Part shown: piece by piece, positions 46,212-56,275 of the stretch
Numbering within the stretch: position 1 is the stretch's first letter
How the letters are laid out: every line of letters starts with the position of its first letter
DNA from: Geosiphon pyriformis
Lineage: Eukaryota; Glomeromycota; Glomeromycetes; Archaeosporales; Geosiphonaceae
DNA: 64,000 bases
Direction: 5' to 3'
Assembly (NCBI GenBank): GCA_016748015.1
Contig: JAAOMT010000778.1
Coordinates: 128,945 to 192,944, forward strand
Made by a program: the position numbers and the translations under genes
The notes under the pieces: model-generated
The model's input: the letters and a program-made list of their open reading frames with translations, nothing else
Databases searched by the model: none
What the model was told of the DNA's origin: nothing

Positions 46212-46914
46212 TGTTACAGATTAGAGTAACAAGCTAACAAATAGCAAGAGAGAACAGAATTGTAGGGTGATAAAAGGAATCAAAGGGAATTCAACTTCAA
46301 AGAGTGAATTGAATAAGTATGGATTCAATGTGTAAGATCAGTCTCATAAAATATCTCAATTACTATACTTTTCAAGGATAACCGGGAAATCTGAAAGTAG
46401 AGAGATAGTCCATACTGTCAACAAATGATCACACCTAGTACAATTCTATGCCTCATGTCAGTGCTCTTAGAATTCAATATCAGGTATTAGATGTACTCTT
46501 CAGTTACGTTTTATTCAATAATTTTCAAATGCTGCAATTACACATTTCAGAAAAAGTGTAGAAAATAACCAACAAGTAATCTTTTATCTTTAAAATATTC
46601 AGATACTTAAAAATAGGGAAAGGGAAATTAGCAATAAGAGAAAGATTGAAATAAAAGTTGTTATTTTATTTATTTAATTTCCTTGATTTCTTCATGTTTT
46701 TCTACAGCTAAAAGATTCATTGCTTATATAGCTGTCAAAAGTGGTTAATGATCAGGTCATTGATCAGGTCAATAATCAGGTCAATAATCAGGTCAATGAT
46801 CAGGTCATTGATCAGGTCAATGATTACTTACTAAAAATAGAGTGGCTAATTTATGTGATATCAGTGGCTAATACATGTAATAATTAATAAGAAATATAAG
46901 TTTCAATCATAACA
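46212..46914 (-). repeat. 3' LTR of element F
   Basis: 703 bp. In the first 330 bp I count by hand about 38 differences from the 5' LTR, all transitions and no indels. Contains AATCAGGTCAATGATCAGG palindromic units at 46745-46835. Confidence 0.92.
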
Positions 46915-47541
46915 TCATTTTCTCCAAAGAAATTGAGCTCTGGCAAAATCAAGCTATTTATAGTATAATTTATTGAAAGGGTTTTATCTAACTCAAAGTT
47001 AACTAGTTTGTTGAAATCTTTTGTGGATAAAGTGTATAGCACTTGAGGCAAAATGAGCTTTGTATTCAAAAAACCAAATTTTTGTATAAAAATTTTGGCT
47101 CTTTTTGCAATGGTCAAAACTCTTGGGACATCTAATTATATAATGCTCAAAATTTCCACTTGTATTTCAGAAGTTGTTTTCTTCATGAGTTTCATGTCTT
47201 TTATGATTTCACTAAGGCGACCATAGAGTTCTAGTTGTCTTCCATATGACAAGTTTTTGTCTATGGGCAAGATTTCCTTAATCATTTTTTCAATTGTGAT
47301 AGAAGATATAAGTATTGCTGCTGTTATGCTTTCTAGCAGATATTTATCCATTTTGCTATCAATTTTTTCTTTTCTGGTAGTAGTTTTCTTTGGTCTAATA
47401 ACAATATGTGTTCCACTGTTATCAGTTATGGTGGTTTGTTTTTCAATGGTCAAAGTAGCATTTAGATAGTTTTTGATTCAATACTTATAGAGAGTATAGA
47501 AGGCATTTTGAATGTTTTGATCCAGAAAATAATTGTTCATA
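46884..47541 (-). pseudogene. ORF3 of element F
   Basis: Same accessory ORF as in element B, from MNNYFLDQNIQNAF near 47541 to 46884. The central block reads NLSYGRQLELYGRLSEI and the C-terminal block TLSTKDFNKLVNFELDK. TAA at 47136-47138 corresponds to the shared internal stop; an extra stop lies near 47478. The C-terminal codons again overlap the LTR. Unknown function. Confidence 0.65.
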
Positions 47542-47599
47542 TTGATTGAAGATACCTCTGTTTTGAGAATGGTGCATTTATTTATACTTGATTTTTGCT

Positions 47600-48900
47600 G
47601 GTCATTTGAGTCGGTATTACCATAACAGACAACCAATCAGGTCGTTTATGATATTTCTTGAGTTGTGTACCATGAACAGAATGATTATTAAAGATTGTTC
47701 CGAATTGATCTTGAAGAATATAAGAATCATTGTTCAAAACTTTGTTGACTATAAAAGATTCTTTTCATTGGCTAAAAAAATTATCACCATAAACATTGTT
47801 TGTCTGAATAGTATTCTAGTACCAAATCACCAACACTTAAAGAAAGTATTTTACAGATTTTCTTTTTATTAAGCTTTTCTTAGAACTGTTTTATTTTTTT
47901 AAAAGCAATTATTCATGCTTCTACTAAGAAGTCAAGAATGGTATCAAGTCTTCTTTGCAAAATGTCTTTGTAATTTCCTATTGTGATCTCTTCAAAAGAT
48001 ATAGTTTCAATGTTAGTTTCTATTGGTAGTGTTGTCATGCATCTATAAAGCAGATAAAAAGATTTATAACTTGTTATGTTATGATTTACAGTTTTATAAG
48101 CAAACAAAGCTGAAGACACTACTTTGTCCCATAAGTTTGTTTCTTTACTGGTTTTGGTTAGGGTTTTACATAATGTTCTATTGAAACGTTCCACTAGGCC
48201 ATTTGTTTGAAGGTGATAAGAGGAGGAAAGTTTATGATGTATTTCCATTTTCCTGCAGAGTTCTTCAACCAGTGTACTGAAAAAAGCTCTTCCTCTATCA
48301 GATAAAAGTTCTTTGGAGCAGCCATGACAGCAAATGATATCTTTATAAATGAAATTGGCTATTAAGACTGCTGTTTGGTCTGAAGTGGCTCTTGTTTTTA
48401 CCCACTTTGTAAGATAGTCAGTAGCTGTGATAATATATCTGTTGCCATTAAGAGTTATTGTTAAAGATCCAACAACATTTATACCAATTCTGTCAATGGT
48501 TGACTAACAGAGATTGGATGGATATCTTCTTTTCTATTGGATTTGTCTCTTTTTTGGCAAATGTCACAGGTTTTGATGTATTCAGCAATGTTTTTTTCTA
48601 AGGTAGGCCAATAATAGTGAGCTAAAGTTTTCTGTATTGTCTTTGTTTTTTCAAAGTGTCCAGCTAATGGATCAGTATGCATATTGTAAATTACAATTTT
48701 TCTTTCTTTAAATCTTATAACTCTCTGGGGGCAGTCAGGATTTTTTCTGTTTCTTTTGTATAATTGGTTCTGGCAGATCAAATAGAAATTTGATTGTTTG
48801 CATAAATGTTCTCTTTGTTGTCGAGTGTAGTCTGGTGGGTATTGTTCTTTACCCAAAAATTCCATTAAGACAGAATAGTTGTCCAAGTCTATTATCATGT
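47600..48900 (-). pseudogene. Integrase of element F, broken
   Basis: A 139-codon open stretch (48898-48479) holds the HHCC zinc domain (NMHTDPLAGHFEKTKT...CDICQKR). The rve core follows with TATDYLTKWV, LLSDRGRAFF and an intact catalytic Glu in TNGLVERFNRTLC (about 48190-48225), then the C-terminal part. D, D and E are all present, unlike element C. Frame changes and stops (for example near 48475) inactivate it. Confidence 0.87.
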
Positions 48901-50250
48901 TTGTTTGTGGGGGAGTTACTAATAATTAAGTTGGTTTGATTTGAGAGGTTGTATTGTTACTGGATGGTAAGTCTAAAGAGAGCGTCGGCATTTTGATAAT
49001 TAGCTCCTTTGCAGTGTTGAATGTCATAGTTGAATTCATCCAGATGAAGTATCCAGTGAGTTATCTATTTATGTTCCAGATTCTTTTTATTGCACAGCCA
49101 AACCAAGGCTTGATGATCTGTTACTATTAAGAATTTGGCATCAAGAAGATATTGGTCCCAATAGCTAGTAGCCCAAACTACTGCCAAGCATTCTTGTTCA
49201 GTTACTGAATAGTTCTTTTTCACTGGTATAAGAGATCTACTGACATATGCTATAGCATGTTCTTTGCCATCTTTATTTTTTTGTGAGAGTACAGCACCAA
49301 GTTTATAACCAGATGCATCAGTGTAGAGAATAAAAGGTTAGTCCAGGTCAGGTTGCTTAAGGATTGGTTTAGTAACAAGTTTTTCCTTCAGGATTTCAAA
49401 GGCTTTTTGCTGGTATGTACTCCAGTGGTAATTGACATTTTTCCTAAGTAGCTGGTTGAGAGAAAAGGCAATTTTAAAGAAATTCTTAATGAATTTGCGA
49501 TAGTAAGAAGCCAAACCAAGAAAAAAGCATAGTTCAGAAACATTCATTGGTTGTCTAATGTTTTGGACCTTTTTAATTTTAGCTAGGTCAGGAAAGATTC
49601 CATCTTTTGTAATAAGATGACCAAGGAACTAGGTGAATTGACATCCAAAAAAAGATTTGATTGAGTTGATCTTAAGGCCAGCATTTCTAAGCAGGTCAAA
49701 AATCTTTTGCAAATGTTCAAGATATTCATCCCAGGTTTTTTAGTATACCATTATATTATCCAAGTAAACTAGAACAAAGTTTTCTTTCATTGATTCAAAC
49801 ATCTTGTTCATTAGGCATTGAAAGGTGAGAAGGGCATTTGTGAAACCAAAAGGCATAACTGTAAATTCATAGATGTCATACTTGGTGATAAAGGCAGTTT
49901 TTTTTCTGCTTTCTGAATTCATTTTTACTTGCCAGAATCCAGCAGTTAAGTCAATAGTTGAGAAGAAAGCAGCACTATTGAATTTGTCTAACATTACATC
50001 AAAATTGAAGAGTAGGTACATATCTCTTATAGTAATGGCATTTAATTGGCAGTAGTTGACACAGAAGTGTAGGGTTCCACCTTTCTTGAATACCACTACA
50101 ACTGAGAAAACCCATTCACTCTTAGTTTCTTGTATGAATCTAAGATCTTTCATCCTGTTTATCTCTTTTTTGATAAACTCATCATTATGATGGTTGAATT
50201 GATAAGGCTTCAAATATATGAGGCAAGTTTTTCTGGTTGTGATGGTGTGT
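48901..50250 (-). pseudogene. Reverse transcriptase and RNase H of element F, broken
   Basis: RT: KKGGTLHFCVNYCQLNAI, STIDLTAGFWQVKMN, MPFGFTNALLTFQ, active-site box YLDN (49766-49755, second Asp changed), with a 157-codon open stretch 50213-49740. Connection and RNase H run from about 49700 to 48960, with stops. It shares the Asp-to-Asn change with B and C. Confidence 0.88.
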
Positions 50251-51553
50251 TATATCACATGGGTTTGTCCAGAAGTATTACTTTCTTTTGAGATAACTGG
50301 GCTGTTTCTAGCCAATAGATTTTCAATGTCTACTTTTTTTTTTTCTGGGGAAGGTTCTCTTTGTTCTACAACAAGTAATTGGATCTCAGGTGGTTCATTT
50401 TTAAAGGACTTCTGTACTTTTTTTATTTCTTTCCTGGATATCAAACTGATTGGTTCCCAATCTTTGTAATAGATTAGGCAGAATTTGTATTCATTATTTG
50501 GCGAATACAAAGATTTATTGCATTAGCATCTGACACAAAAGCCATGTCACCAATAGCTGTATTTGGCTTTCTTGCCAGGCTTTGGTCAAAGGTTCTTCTA
50601 AGAATATTATAATAGGGCCAGCAAATTAGCTTGCCATTTACCATGATTCTTTCTTTATCTGCTTTAACATTATCTAATGGTTTATCATTGCTGGTAAAAA
50701 TAGTGTAGGCAAGTTTAGCAGTTTCTTCTTGTTCTTTTTGTTCATCTTCTTCATCATTTTCTTCATCATCTGACTCATCTGATTGCTCTTCTTCTTGGCT
50801 TTGTTTGAGTACTGAAGAAGTTGTCCAATGATAACATTTAACCACAATGGGTTTCTCACCACATCTGATGGTTAGTTCACAGAATTCATAATCAAGCAAG
50901 ACTTTTGCTTTCTTGAGCCATTCATTGCCAACTATTATGGTGTATTCTTTTGCTTCAAACATTTCCATGTTAGTTTCAATACTGATGCCATTGATTTGGA
51001 CAGGAACAGCTTTGGCTATGCCCAAACCTTTTTTTTTGTTACTATGTATATTGGTCATTAGTTGTGTGGATGATTCATCAATCTTTCTGCCAATTGCTTC
51101 TAAGAAGTGTTTGGCAATGACACTAACAGATGATTCACTATCCAGAATTAGATCAATAAAGTAACCAGCCACTTGGGCTTTACAAATGAGAGGTATGACA
51201 TTGTTGTTGTCAGCAAGTCCAGCTTGGCAAAAGCATTTGTTAGTCTTTGGTATCTTTTTCTTTGGTATTAATGATTTGTGAAGATCTTTTCTGAACTGTG
51301 GATGGGTCATTAGTTGGCCAAATATAATGTGTGCTGGAGTTTCCATAAGATCTTTAACAACAGAATAGGGTCCAGATTTTTGTACAATTTCTGGGGGTTC
51401 CAACTTTGGAGAATTTTTAAAAACCTTAGTCTTTGGTGGCTTATTGTTATCAGCAGATGATTTTGATGCTTTGTTTAAATCCAAAACGAAATCAACCTTG
51501 GTTTTTTTCTTCTTTCTGGTTGATTTAGAAGTGTTGATTGCTAGTTTATCCAT
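50250..51553 (-). pseudogene. Protease region of element F
   Basis: 359 codons open from 51553 to 50474, then a frame change and 86 more codons (50510-50250). Retropepsin site FIDLILDSESSVSVI has DSE where DSG is expected (GGA to GAA, about 51140-51150). The acidic linker SDESDDEENDEEDE and DWEPISLISRKE follow. The junction near 50262 shows the intact sequence into which element C inserted in element B. Confidence 0.87.
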
Positions 51554-51769
51554 ATTATGATCATTATCAATTAGGTTAAAAGCATAAAAGGGGTTTTTTT
51601 TTGGTTGGCTTGCACTCTTACCCTTTGGAGGTGCACCTACCAGTTTAAAGACTGGTAAACAGTAGCTTTAACTAAAGGATCTTCTCCAAAGAAATTGATG
51701 TTGGCATGATTGGGTCTTTGATTAGGAACATTATTATTGTGGAATCTGTTATTCTGGGTATCATTATTT

Positions 51770-53130
51770 CAGAAAGCTGGAGGAGGCAATGGGGGATTGT
51801 TACAGTCTCTGGAAAAATGTCCAGTTAGTCCACAGCAATAGCACACAGGTGGGCCATGATTTTGTTGTCTTTGATATGGTGGTTGCTGGGATTGATTGAA
51901 ACAGGGTTCAAATCTGGGTCTTTGGAATTGCTGGTTGTTTCTGACTGCTTGGGTTAATGGTTCTAATAGCCAGACAAGATTAACTGTAAGTCTATCTATT
52001 AACTGTTTATTTAAGTCTTGAGTTTGGACAGTGAAAAAGATAGCAGTCATTTGGAGAGCAGAAGCCATAATAGAAGCAGAAGCAAAGACTGAAAGTGTAG
52101 ATTCTAGGTGTATTCTTTGATTGTCTTCTATTCTCTGAGCAAGTTCAATGGCTATATCTATTGTGGGATTATTTTTCAAGGCCAGAAGAGGCCAAAGAGC
52201 ATATAATAGATTAGTTCTCAGTCCTTTTGTGAAGAAATATATTTTCTGCTCTTCTGTTTAATTTCTTCCAGAGTTCACCTGTTTAATGAGTTTTCTTATT
52301 GCTTTGACATATTCTGTTATAATCTTATTAGGGCCTTGAGTTTTTTTTCTAATTCCATACACTATTTTAAGATTAAGATAGGAGTTCTAAATTTCATTTC
52401 AAACTGGGTAGTGAAAGAGGTGTTGTCTTCTCCAGTATTTGCTGATGCTCATTTAATAATTCTTTGTTGAGCATTGGCATTGGTTTTTTGTGAGAACCAA
52501 GTAACAGAAAAGCCTTAGAGGTAGCCACCAATGATTTGGAATTTGTATTTATTATCATATTAGTTTGCTGTGACAGCTCTCTCAAAATCATCCAGCTATT
52601 CGATTGGATCTTAAACATTATCTCTGAATAATGATAATGGGGTGTTGTTTCTTTACCTTAAAACAGTCTATATACCTTGGAGGACAATCAGAATGTTTTG
52701 TTGCAAAGGGTCTTGAGCCATTGGTTCAGGTGTAACTGTTTGTGTGAAGTGTTCTGATTCATTTGAAAAGAGATCAAAAACAGGAGCAGTTTGATAGCTT
52801 TCTTTTTCTGTTTCAAGAAAAGTTTCTGTTAATTGATAGACAGCAATCCAAATGTGGATTTGATAATTCAGATATTCAAAATCAGGGGGCTGTTGTTCAA
52901 AGGTTGTTAAGTATAAAAGTTGATTGATGCTGTTGTTTTTTTCTTCAAAGTTGTCTTCAAAATAAGCTTAATCAAAGTAATAAGTTGTATAAACTGTGTA
53001 AGTTTCAGCTAAATGTTCATTCAGGAACCAGTTCTAAAAATCTTGGAATTGTCTACTGGATTAATCTTCAATGAGGAAGCAAATCAAGCAGGAGAACAAA
53101 GGATTGAGTTCAATAAAGTCTAGATCATTT
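51770..53130 (-). pseudogene. Gag of element F, broken
   Basis: N-terminal acidic/aromatic part (about 53130-52720), capsid (about 52650-52180, broken by stops at Trp positions), then 136 open codons 52179-51769 with Gln-rich sequence and an intact zinc knuckle CYCCGLTGHFSRDC (about 51840-51800). Same architecture as gag of element B. Confidence 0.85.
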
Positions 53131-53241
53131 TTGTTGTGTGCTTTAAAGTATTCTTCTGATTGTTGTGGCAGGTATGAATAATTACCCATACAATAGAAAA
53201 CAGAGTGAATTTTGACAACTTCACAGAAAGCATTACTTTTA

Positions 53242-53944
53242 TGTTACAGATTGGAGTAACAAGCTAACGGATAGTAAGAGAGAACAGAATTGTAGAGTGA
53301 TAAAAAGAATCAAAGAGAATTCAACTTCAAAGAGCAAATTGAATAAATATGGATTTAATGTGTGAAATCAGTTTCATAAAATATCTCAGTTGTTATACTT
53401 TTCAAGAATAACTGAAGAATCTGAAGGTAGAGAGATAGTCCATACTGTCAACAAATAATTATGTCTGGTATAATTCTATGTCTTATATTGGTGCTCTTAG
53501 AATTTAATATCAGGTATTAGATGTACTTTTCAGTCACGTTTTATTCAATAATCTTCAAATACTGTAATTACATGTTTTAAAAAAAGGGTAGGAAATAACC
53601 AACAAGTAATCTTTTATCTTTAAGATGTTCAGATACTTGAAAGTAGGGAAAAGGAAATTAGCAATAAGAGAAGGATTGAGATGAAAGTTGTTATTTTATT
53701 TATTTGATTTCCTTGATTTTTTCATGTTTTTCTATAGCTAAGAGATTCATTACTTATATAATTGTCAAAAGTGGTCAATAATCAGGTCAACAACTAAGTC
53801 AATAATCAAGTTAATAATTAGGTCAACAGTCAGATTATTGATTAGGTCAATAATTACTTACTAAAAATAGAGTGGCTAATTTATGTAACATCAGTGGCTA
53901 ATATATGTGATAATTAATAAAAAATATAAGTTTCAACTATAACA
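53242..53944 (-). repeat. 5' LTR of element F
   Basis: 703 bp, with terminal TGTTAT at 53944 (minus) and TAACA at 53242. Directly downstream on the minus strand is TAAAAGTAATGCTTTCTGTGAAG, which looks like the family primer site with TGG changed to TAA. Confidence 0.92.
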
Positions 53945-54093
53945 GTAGTAATTCTTTTAAAACCATTAATTATTAAAAAAAATTTTAATAGCTTGTGTTT
54001 TAGCTATTAATTATTTGTTTTTTTACTGTTAACAAATTAATATTTTGTTTAAAGAAATATTAAGAAAAAGTGAAAGTAATCCAATTTTTTTTT
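53415..54093. repeat. Assembly duplication, copy 1
   Basis: From AAGAATCTGAAGGTAG at 53415 to the T-run at 54093 this sequence, covering most of the 5' LTR of F plus about 149 bp of unique flank, is repeated base for base at 54114-54792 apart from one T in the final homopolymer. See the gap entry. Confidence 0.93.
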
Positions 54094-54113
54094 NNNNNNN
54101 NNNNNNNNNNNNN
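54094..54113. other. Assembly gap (20 N)
   Basis: Twenty N between two copies of the same 679-bp sequence. The left contig probably ended in the T homopolymer and the right contig began 679 bp earlier, so the two contig ends overlap and were not merged. Confidence 0.97.
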
Positions 54114-54792
54114 AAGAATCTGAAGGTAGAGAGATAGTCCATACTGTCAACAAATAATTATGTCTGGTATAATTCTATGTCTTATATTGGTGCTCTTAGA
54201 ATTTAATATCAGGTATTAGATGTACTTTTCAGTCACGTTTTATTCAATAATCTTCAAATACTGTAATTACATGTTTTAAAAAAAGGGTAGGAAATAACCA
54301 ACAAGTAATCTTTTATCTTTAAGATGTTCAGATACTTGAAAGTAGGGAAAAGGAAATTAGCAATAAGAGAAGGATTGAGATGAAAGTTGTTATTTTATTT
54401 ATTTGATTTCCTTGATTTTTTCATGTTTTTCTATAGCTAAGAGATTCATTACTTATATAATTGTCAAAAGTGGTCAATAATCAGGTCAACAACTAAGTCA
54501 ATAATCAAGTTAATAATTAGGTCAACAGTCAGATTATTGATTAGGTCAATAATTACTTACTAAAAATAGAGTGGCTAATTTATGTAACATCAGTGGCTAA
54601 TATATGTGATAATTAATAAAAAATATAAGTTTCAACTATAACAGTAGTAATTCTTTTAAAACCATTAATTATTAAAAAAAATTTTAATAGCTTGTGTTTT
54701 AGCTATTAATTATTTGTTTTTTTACTGTTAACAAATTAATATTTTGTTTAAAGAAATATTAAGAAAAAGTGAAAGTAATCCAATTTTTTTTT
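54114..54792. repeat. Assembly duplication, copy 2 (includes LTR piece 54114-54643)
   Basis: Repeats 53415-54093, then continues into new sequence (CTATATCAAACTTAAG). It should not be counted as a second LTR insertion. Confidence 0.93.
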
Positions 54793-55341
54793 CTATATCA
54801 AACTTAAGAGAACTTTGAGAAAAACCACAATTTATATTATTAATTATTTTTTTGACTTTAAAAGTAGCAACAGCAAAACTTAAAAAAGATTCACTATTAA
54901 TGTTTTTTATAATATTACTGTTTTTATTATTATTAGACCAACTGTTTAAATCTAAGTACATACTACTAAGACTAAACTTGACCAATAATATATCTTTTTA
55001 TCATTAAAGTATTTAATATTACCAAGAACTAACCTTTTTTTTTAAGAAAAAAAAACCATTAGCAAAACCATGAAAAGCTTCTTTAGGCACTTTTTTCTTA
55101 AACATATTATTACCTAAAACAGTTTTCAAGTTTATAACAAAAAGGTTATTAAGTTGAAAAATATTAAAAAAAAGCAACAAAAAAAATAAAAACTTTTTTT
55201 TTAAAAATAGGCTTCTTGAAGAATTTTTGAACATAAAAAAGAAAGAAATTTTTATCTAAATATCTGTATAACTTTTTTTTTCAATATTTTTTATATAAAT
55301 AGTTTAATTTTACTAAAATTCAATATTTTTTAAAAAAATAA
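54793..55341 (-). other. Unassigned AT-rich remnant
   Basis: Two minus-strand open stretches, 54985-54728 (85 codons) and 55234-55019 (71 codons), are Lys/Asn/Phe-rich; the first has a less biased core (MVKFSLSSMYLDLNSWSNNN). I do not recognise a family. It may be an old transposon fragment; the surrounding sequence is AT-rich filler. Confidence 0.35.
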
Positions 55342-56048
55342 TATTATAATTAAAAATTATAGTTTTTATTAATTATTACATATATTAACCAATAATATTA
55401 TATAATTAATCATTTTATTTTTAAATAATAATTAATAATTTGGTTATTAATCTGATTATTAATATAATTATTGACTTGATTATTAACTTGATTATTGGCT
55501 TAATTGTTAATCTAATCATTAATTTAGTCATTAATTCTTTTTAATAATTATATAAACAATGAATTTCTTAGTTGTAAAAAAGCATAAAATCAAAGTAATA
55601 AAAATAATTATTATGTATCCAATATTTTTTTCTATATTGTTTATTTTTCTTTTTCATTTTTTTATCTTTAAGTATTTAAATATCTGTAAATAAAGAATTA
55701 CTTATTAATATTTACATATCTTATTTTTTTATTATTTGTATTGTTAAAATTAGCCTAAAAAGCATTTTCATATTCTTATAATTTATTAAATAAAGAGATA
55801 ATTAAAAAGCACGACAATATCTGTTATTAATTCTAAGAATCATCAAGTAAAACATAGAATAATAGCAACAATATTATCTTGTTAACAATCATGAACTATT
55901 CTTCTACCTTCAAATTTCCAGAAAAGATTAAGCAACTGTAATTATACACATTGGATCCTTATAAATTTAATTCGCTCTTTTGATTGAATTTCTCTTTTTA
56001 TTACTTTCAATAGCCTTTTTCTTTGCTATCCGTTAGCTTGTTTCTCAA
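55342..56048 (+). repeat. Decayed solo LTR, B/F family
   Basis: Aligns along its length with the B/F LTR: start TATTATAATTAAAAATTATAG (for TGTTATGATTGAGACTTATAC), the TTGATTATTAACTTGATTATT unit array at 55440-55535, ATTATATAAACAATGAATTTCTTAG at 55545-55570, and the end TTTGCTATCCGTTAGCTTGTTTCTC. No internal element sequence on either side, so it is a solo LTR or fragment. Much more decayed than the LTRs of B and F. Confidence 0.7.
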
Positions 56049-56275
56049 AAGTGCATGAGTATTTTAAAATTGAATTACAATAAAATATATTACTTAATTA
56101 AATCATGTGAAAACTACGCTTCCAGATATGATTGAAAGTCACATGATCTAATTTTTTTTCGATTTTTTATCACGTTTATTTTGAAAAATTTGGGCTACAA
56201 TTTTATTTGGCTATCTTTTCGTTAAAACAGTATTTCTTTATCGATTTCCCTGATATTAACCAAGCTTAGTTCGTT
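56049..56275 (+). promoter_or_regulatory. GCN1 upstream region
   Basis: About 227 bp between the solo LTR and the GCN1 ATG, with normal host-like composition (for example TTGAAAAATTTGGGC, GATTTCCCTGATATTAACC). It should contain the GCN1 promoter and 5' leader, but no specific motif can be supported. Confidence 0.4.

Larger units (their letters stand above)
46212..53944 (-). mobile_element. Element F: complete Ty3-type LTR retrotransposon, inactive
   Basis: 7,733 bp, minus strand, LTRs of 703 bp each (5' LTR 53242-53944, 3' LTR 46212-46914), flanked by GTAG on both sides (46208-46211 and 53945-53948). Order on the minus strand: LTR, gag, protease, reverse transcriptase, RNase H, integrase, ORF3, LTR. 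Same family as B, and not interrupted, so it is the best reference copy for B in this window. Many stops, mostly single transitions. Confidence 0.94.

Noticed and set aside
54114-54643. A second LTR insertion to the right of element F
   Set aside because: It is identical to the 5' LTR of F together with unique flanking sequence across an N gap, so it is better explained as an unmerged contig overlap.
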